Origin: an uncultured Lachnospiraceae bacterium | GTDB taxonomy: Bacteria > Bacillota > Clostridia > Lachnospirales > Lachnospiraceae | Assembly: GCA_902803745.1 (NCBI GenBank) | Contig: CADCRB010000155.1 | Coordinates: forward strand, 1 to 8,440 | Reading direction: 5' to 3' | DNA length: 8,440 nucleotides | Shown: piece by piece, positions 5,519 through 8,440 of the stretch | Position numbering within the stretch: the stretch's first letter is position 1 | Layout of the letters: every line of letters starts with the position of its first letter | The notes under the pieces: generated by a model | The model's database searches: none | The model's input: the letters and a program-made list of their open reading frames with translations, nothing else | What the model was told of the DNA's origin: nothing | Translations under genes and position numbers: made by a program

Positions 5519-7636
5519 CTAATTATTGGTAACATTGACCATCGCGCCGCCTGTGCCCTTGAGCGTGACATGGCGCTCTCCTGCCGCATCCCACCTGCCC
5601 TTGCCGAGGATACAGGTGACTCCTTCATATGCTATGCCGTCTATGGTGATCGTAGCCTCTCTGCTGAATAAAACCTGAAGATTCAGCCTTTCTTTTTCCT
5701 TCTGCATCTCCTCCTGCTGCTTGTTGATGGTATAGATCGCATTATCTATCTTTTTGTAAAGCGGCATTGTATTCCTCACCTCGGGCGGGAATTTGATCTT
5801 CAATTCCTTCATAGAATTTCCGAGGAGCATAAGCTGCTTGCTGTTTTCCTTCATCTTATCGGTGATACTGCCGATCGCATTTATTACATCCTCGTCTATG
5901 CCGATCTGGACCTGGGTCGCAGTTCCGGCATCATTGCCAAGGTTTGTCACCTTGTATCCCTTTGAGGCAAAAGCCTTTCCGCCGATTATGGATCTGGTGG
6001 ACCTTATCCAGCCCTTGGCGCGGAGAAGGCTGTTTACCGAATTCGTGACTTCGATATCATTATCACAGATCACTATGACGCTCTCGAAGAATTTGCTCAT
6101 TATATTGCCCTTGGCCCTGACCTTGCCATGCCTTCCTGCATTCATACCGCGGTTCAGGGTCACGGAGCCTTCGGATATGATCTCCGCTCCTCCCACATTG
6201 CCGTCTACTACTATATCCCCGGCAGCCTTTACCACTGCGCCGTTCTCCACATTTCCTTTCACATGCACGCTGCCGTCAAAATCTATATTGCCTGTGGCAA
6301 GCGTCACATCACCAACCTCGAGATGCTTGATGACATTTAATATTCCGCCTTTAAGCTCCACCATTCCTTCGATGGCGGCGGTGTAGGTATGCTTGTCCTC
6401 AGAAAGCGCAAATCCCTGCCCTTTCAGAAGCTCCTGCTCTATGCCCTTCTTTCCGCTTATGGCAGCGCCGTTTACGGAGTGACCTTCCTCTCCCTCCTCA
6501 GCATCATGATATACGGCAAGGACGTCTCCCTCCTTGACTACCGTATACTTTTCCATGGTCTGATAGTCTACGGAGCCATCCTCGAGGATCTTGGGCTTCC
6601 TGTCTATTTCGGTATTAAAGAAAAACTCGTACCAGCCGTCGGCACCCTTCCTGGGGATATTGCCGCGCGCTATCGGTATCGGGCGATTATCGTATTCTCC
6701 CCTGCAGATCTTGTCTATATTTTCTTCGATAAGCCCATAGGTCACTTCCATTTCCGCCAGGCTGTCTATCAATGAATCCCTGTCTATCTTCTTGCCTTCA
6801 CCCTTCATGGTGATGAAGGCTTCGATCCCTCCGCTCGTGGTATAAAGCTCGAAATCATCCGCGCTTATGCTCACATCCTCGCCGCCCTCTTCAAGTATGA
6901 TGCGGCGTTTCCTCATTTCATTGCTGGTGAACATGAGAGTGCTGTATCTGGAGACATCAAGTCCTTCCGCAAGACCCAGCCGGATCTCCCTCATCTGCTC
7001 CCAGTCATAATATGGATTGGCATATTTTGAAATATCAAGACGCTTCTCAAGGCCGAAGCGGATCTCTCTCATCTGTCTCCAGCCAAACTTGATATCCGCA
7101 TAGGTTGTGACATCTATGTCTTCTTCAAGTCCCTGTCTGATCTCGGAAATAGCTGCCCCGCGGAAGTCAGTCTCAATATAGCCGTCCAGCTCTATTCCAT
7201 GATTCAGACCGAGCCTTATCTGATAAAGCTGCTCTGGATCATAGCCTTCTTCCACATACTTCTTTATATCGATATTTTCTTCTTTGGATTTGCGAAGCTG
7301 CTTTAAGACTCCGGCGCTGTACTTTACATCACCGGAAATATCGATGCCCCTTAAAAGACCCCTGCGGACCTGATGCATCTTTTCGTAAGGAAGGGAGGGA
7401 TCTGCAAATAAAGAAACATCCACGCCTTCTTCAAGGCCCGTGAAGATCTCCTCCATCTGCATCCAGTCATACTCAGGCCTGACATAAGGCGCCACATCAA
7501 GCCCCGATGTGAGAGCCATCCTGATCTGACGCATCTGTATCGCTAGAAAATCGGGATTCTCATACAGAGACGTATCTATGGATGCTTTCTTACCTTCTTC
7601 GATTTCAAATAACTGATCGCTGGTATATTCAGCCAA
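5519..7636 (-). CDS. FapA/DUF342-family protein with an N-terminal array of 26-residue repeats
   Basis: 705 residues from the TTG at 7636. That start is chosen because AGAGGAG (7643-7649) sits 6 bases upstream; a GTG at 7666 would add ten residues but has no ribosome site. Residues about 5-250 are ten copies of a 26-residue repeat. About 260-430 match the FapA N-terminal region, and about 430-580 form a right-handed beta-helix with Gly/Val/Asn-rich turns (GNIDFDGSVHVKGN, GDIVVDGNVGG). About 588-655 are helical and Lys/Glu/Gln-rich, the coiled coil usual in this family, and a short beta tail ends the protein. There is no signal peptide or membrane helix, so it is cytoplasmic. FapA (flagellar assembly protein A) is named from work in Vibrio, and its molecular activity is poorly known; a polymer- or protein-binding scaffold is the most I can infer. 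The HD-GYP regulator downstream shares its transcript. Confidence 0.88.
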   Translation of the reverse strand: MAEYTSDQLFEIEEGKKASIDTSLYENPDFLAIQMRQIRMALTSGLDVAPYVRPEYDWMQMEEIFTGLEEGVDVSLFADPSLPYEKMHQVRRGLLRGIDISGDVKYSAGVLKQLRKSKEENIDIKKYVEEGYDPEQLYQIRLGLNHGIELDGYIETDFRGAAISEIRQGLEEDIDVTTYADIKFGWRQMREIRFGLEKRLDISKYANPYYDWEQMREIRLGLAEGLDVSRYSTLMFTSNEMRKRRIILEEGGEDVSISADDFELYTTSGGIEAFITMKGEGKKIDRDSLIDSLAEMEVTYGLIEENIDKICRGEYDNRPIPIARGNIPRKGADGWYEFFFNTEIDRKPKILEDGSVDYQTMEKYTVVKEGDVLAVYHDAEEGEEGHSVNGAAISGKKGIEQELLKGQGFALSEDKHTYTAAIEGMVELKGGILNVIKHLEVGDVTLATGNIDFDGSVHVKGNVENGAVVKAAGDIVVDGNVGGAEIISEGSVTLNRGMNAGRHGKVRAKGNIMSKFFESVIVICDNDIEVTNSVNSLLRAKGWIRSTRSIIGGKAFASKGYKVTNLGNDAGTATQVQIGIDEDVINAIGSITDKMKENSKQLMLLGNSMKELKIKFPPEVRNTMPLYKKIDNAIYTINKQQEEMQKEKERLNLQVLFSREATITIDGIAYEGVTCILGKGRWDAAGERHVTLKGTGGAMVNVTNN
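6887..7624 (-). repeat. Ten tandem 26-codon (78-bp) repeats inside the fapA-like gene
   Basis: The protein repeats with the pattern QMxxIRxGLExGxDVSxYA plus about seven variable residues. Counted from the TTG start, the anchor residue (Met, Leu or Ile) falls at 9, 35, 61, 87, 111, 137, 163, 189, 215 and 241. Spacing is exactly 26 except one interval of 24 between copies four and five. The two copies before the last are the most alike (both QMREIR, then DISKYA or DVSRYS). The first and last copies are degenerate. At DNA level the copies are diverged, so this is an old protein repeat and not a fresh tandem duplication. Confidence 0.88.
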
Positions 7637-7642
7637 TTCCTG

Positions 7643-7649
7643 CTCCTCT
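7643..7649 (-). promoter_or_regulatory. Ribosome binding site that decides the fapA-like start
   Basis: AGAGGAG with a 6-base spacer to TTG at 7636. It is the only purine-rich match near the 5' end of the frame. The alternative GTG (7666) is preceded by TTACTATTCGG, which cannot pair well with the 16S tail. Confidence 0.65.
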
Positions 7650-7704
7650 AACGGTAATAATGCCACCCGAATAGTAACTTAACGGAGCCGATGATACCCC
7701 GACA

Positions 7705-7728
7705 ATCATATGATACCACTATATGTGG
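7705..7728. promoter_or_regulatory. Two adjacent palindromes in the fapA promoter: candidate operator
   Basis: CCAC-TATAT-GTGG (7716-7728) lies wholly inside the promoter spacer, and the perfect palindrome ATCATATGAT (7705-7714) overlaps the -10 hexamer. In addition ATGATACC occurs twice in direct orientation (7691-7698 and 7710-7717), 19 bases apart. I do not recognise a known regulator's site. Short palindromes in AT-rich DNA can be chance. Confidence 0.35.
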
Positions 7729-7738
7729 CTTTTCTCAA
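7710..7738 (-). promoter_or_regulatory. Sigma-A promoter of the fapA / HD-GYP operon
   Basis: On the minus strand TTGAGA (7733-7738) and TATCAT (7710-7715) are separated by exactly 17 bases, each matching consensus at five of six positions. The start of transcription would be near 7703, giving a leader of about 65 bases to the TTG. The promoter begins just after the cinA stop. No terminator hairpin separates cinA from it, so read-through from cinA could add to expression. Confidence 0.7.
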
Positions 7739-7750
7739 CAAAACAGGCTT

Positions 7751-8440
7751 TTACTGCTTGGCGGAGAAGGTCCTCTCCGTGAGATTTTCGAGAAGGCTCT
7801 GCCTCAACAGGGTAAGCGCCGCTGCGGTTGCCGACTCTCTTATCTTCTCCCTCTCTCCGGAGAATAAATACTTCTTTACTTTGATATTGCCATGCACAAA
7901 GACCCCGATATAGGTCAGTCCCACGGGTTTCTCGTCCGTACCGCCGCCCGGTCCTGCTATACCGGTAAGAGAGACAGCCGCGTCGGCTTTTGCTGCAGCC
8001 GCACAGCCCTTCACCATCTCCTTGGCGCACTGCTCGGAAACCGCGCCGAATTTATCGAGCGTAGATCTTTTCACACCGAGATATTTTCTCTTTGATTTAT
8101 TTGAATAAGTGATGAAGCCCATCTTTATGATATCTGACGCGCCCGGCACATTGATGAGTCGCGCCGTCAGCATTCCGCCCGTCAGGGACTCTGCCGCAGC
8201 AAGCGTCAGATGATTTTCATTAAGGAGCTGCATGACTGCTGCTTCGAGGGTCACACTCTCATCCGTGGTAAATATCTTAGAGCCGAATCTCTTTTTGATC
8301 TCCTTGACGACGGGCTTTACAAGCTTACGCGCTTCCTTCTCGCTTTCGGCCTTGGCAGTGACGCGGATGTCCACCTCCCCTGTCTTGGCGTAGGTTGCTA
8401 TAGTGGGATTATCCTGCGCATCTATCAGATCCTTCAGATC
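7751..8440 (-). CDS. cinA: CinA family protein, C-terminal part (nicotinamide-nucleotide amidase domain); 5' end outside window
   Basis: The frame is open from the window edge (8440) to the TAA at 7751, 229 residues. A GTG at 8374 is internal and not the real start, because the 22 codons before it (DLIDAQDNPTIATYAKTGE) already match the middle of full-length CinA, which is about 410-420 residues. The first 65 or so residues are the end of the molybdopterin-binding-like/linker part. From about residue 70 comes the CinA C-terminal domain with AESLTGG, LINVPGAS, KMGFITYSNKSK and LTGIAGPGGGTDEKPVGLTY. This domain (PncC type) deamidates nicotinamide mononucleotide in pyridine nucleotide recycling; the Ser of AESLTGG is the expected nucleophile. 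CinA was first named for competence. It is cytoplasmic. In many Firmicutes recA follows cinA; here the FapA-like gene does. Confidence 0.92.
   Translation of the reverse strand, partial: DLKDLIDAQDNPTIATYAKTGEVDIRVTAKAESEKEARKLVKPVVKEIKKRFGSKIFTTDESVTLEAAVMQLLNENHLTLAAAESLTGGMLTARLINVPGASDIIKMGFITYSNKSKRKYLGVKRSTLDKFGAVSEQCAKEMVKGCAAAAKADAAVSLTGIAGPGGGTDEKPVGLTYIGVFVHGNIKVKKYLFSGEREKIRESATAAALTLLRQSLLENLTERTFSAKQ

Noticed and set aside
5793..6775. Plus-strand open frames of 197 and 128 codons opposite the fapA-like gene, one with hydrophobic stretches
   Set aside because: They mirror the beta-helix codons (GGN, GTN, ATN) of the real gene. The hydrophobic look comes from reverse complements of polar codons.
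6887..7624. Regular 78-base periodicity as a possible CRISPR array or minisatellite
   Set aside because: The period is a multiple of three, the copies are conserved in protein and diverged in DNA, and there are no identical repeats separated by unique spacers.
7719..8030. 103-codon minus-strand frame overlapping the end of cinA
   Set aside because: It is in another frame inside cinA, its translation is Arg/Gly-rich low-complexity, and cinA motifs are clear in the true frame.

Overview
The window looks like the chromosome of a Gram-positive anaerobe of the Clostridia, most likely Lachnospiraceae (inference). The grounds are the mixed base composition with many ATA, AGA and AGG codons, strong AGGAGG-like ribosome binding sites, a Bacillus/Clostridium-type LexA operator, a Firmicutes-type long Y-family polymerase, and a FapA protein carrying a 26-residue repeat that I associate with gut Clostridia. 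All five genes lie on the minus strand, so transcription runs from high to low coordinates. There are no RNA genes, CRISPR arrays or insertion sequences that I can see, and no intergenic stretch is longer than about 100 bases.

In transcription order: the 3' two thirds or so of the second half of cinA (7751-8440, cut by the window edge); an 84-base gap with a good promoter and two small palindromes (about 7705-7738); a FapA/DUF342 protein preceded by ten 26-residue repeats (5519-7636); 11 bases further on, a response regulator with an HD-GYP output domain (4380-5507); a 102-base gap with a near-perfect sigma-A promoter whose spacer holds a LexA box; an SOS-controlled Y-family translesion polymerase (2781-4277); a terminator-like hairpin; and a large membrane sensor with two periplasmic solute-binding-type domains, a degenerate GGDEF domain and an intact EAL domain (1-2715, its C-terminus cut off by the window edge).

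Two themes stand out. First, cyclic di-GMP: the HD-GYP regulator and the EAL sensor are both predicted to degrade the messenger, and no active diguanylate cyclase is present. The HD-GYP regulator is tightly coupled to the FapA-repeat protein, so the pair probably works in one pathway, perhaps flagellar or envelope-related. Second, DNA damage tolerance: the polymerase has its own promoter and operator and sits between the signalling genes as an independently regulated unit. The most novel-looking element is the repeat-FapA fusion paired with a phosphorylatable HD-GYP partner.
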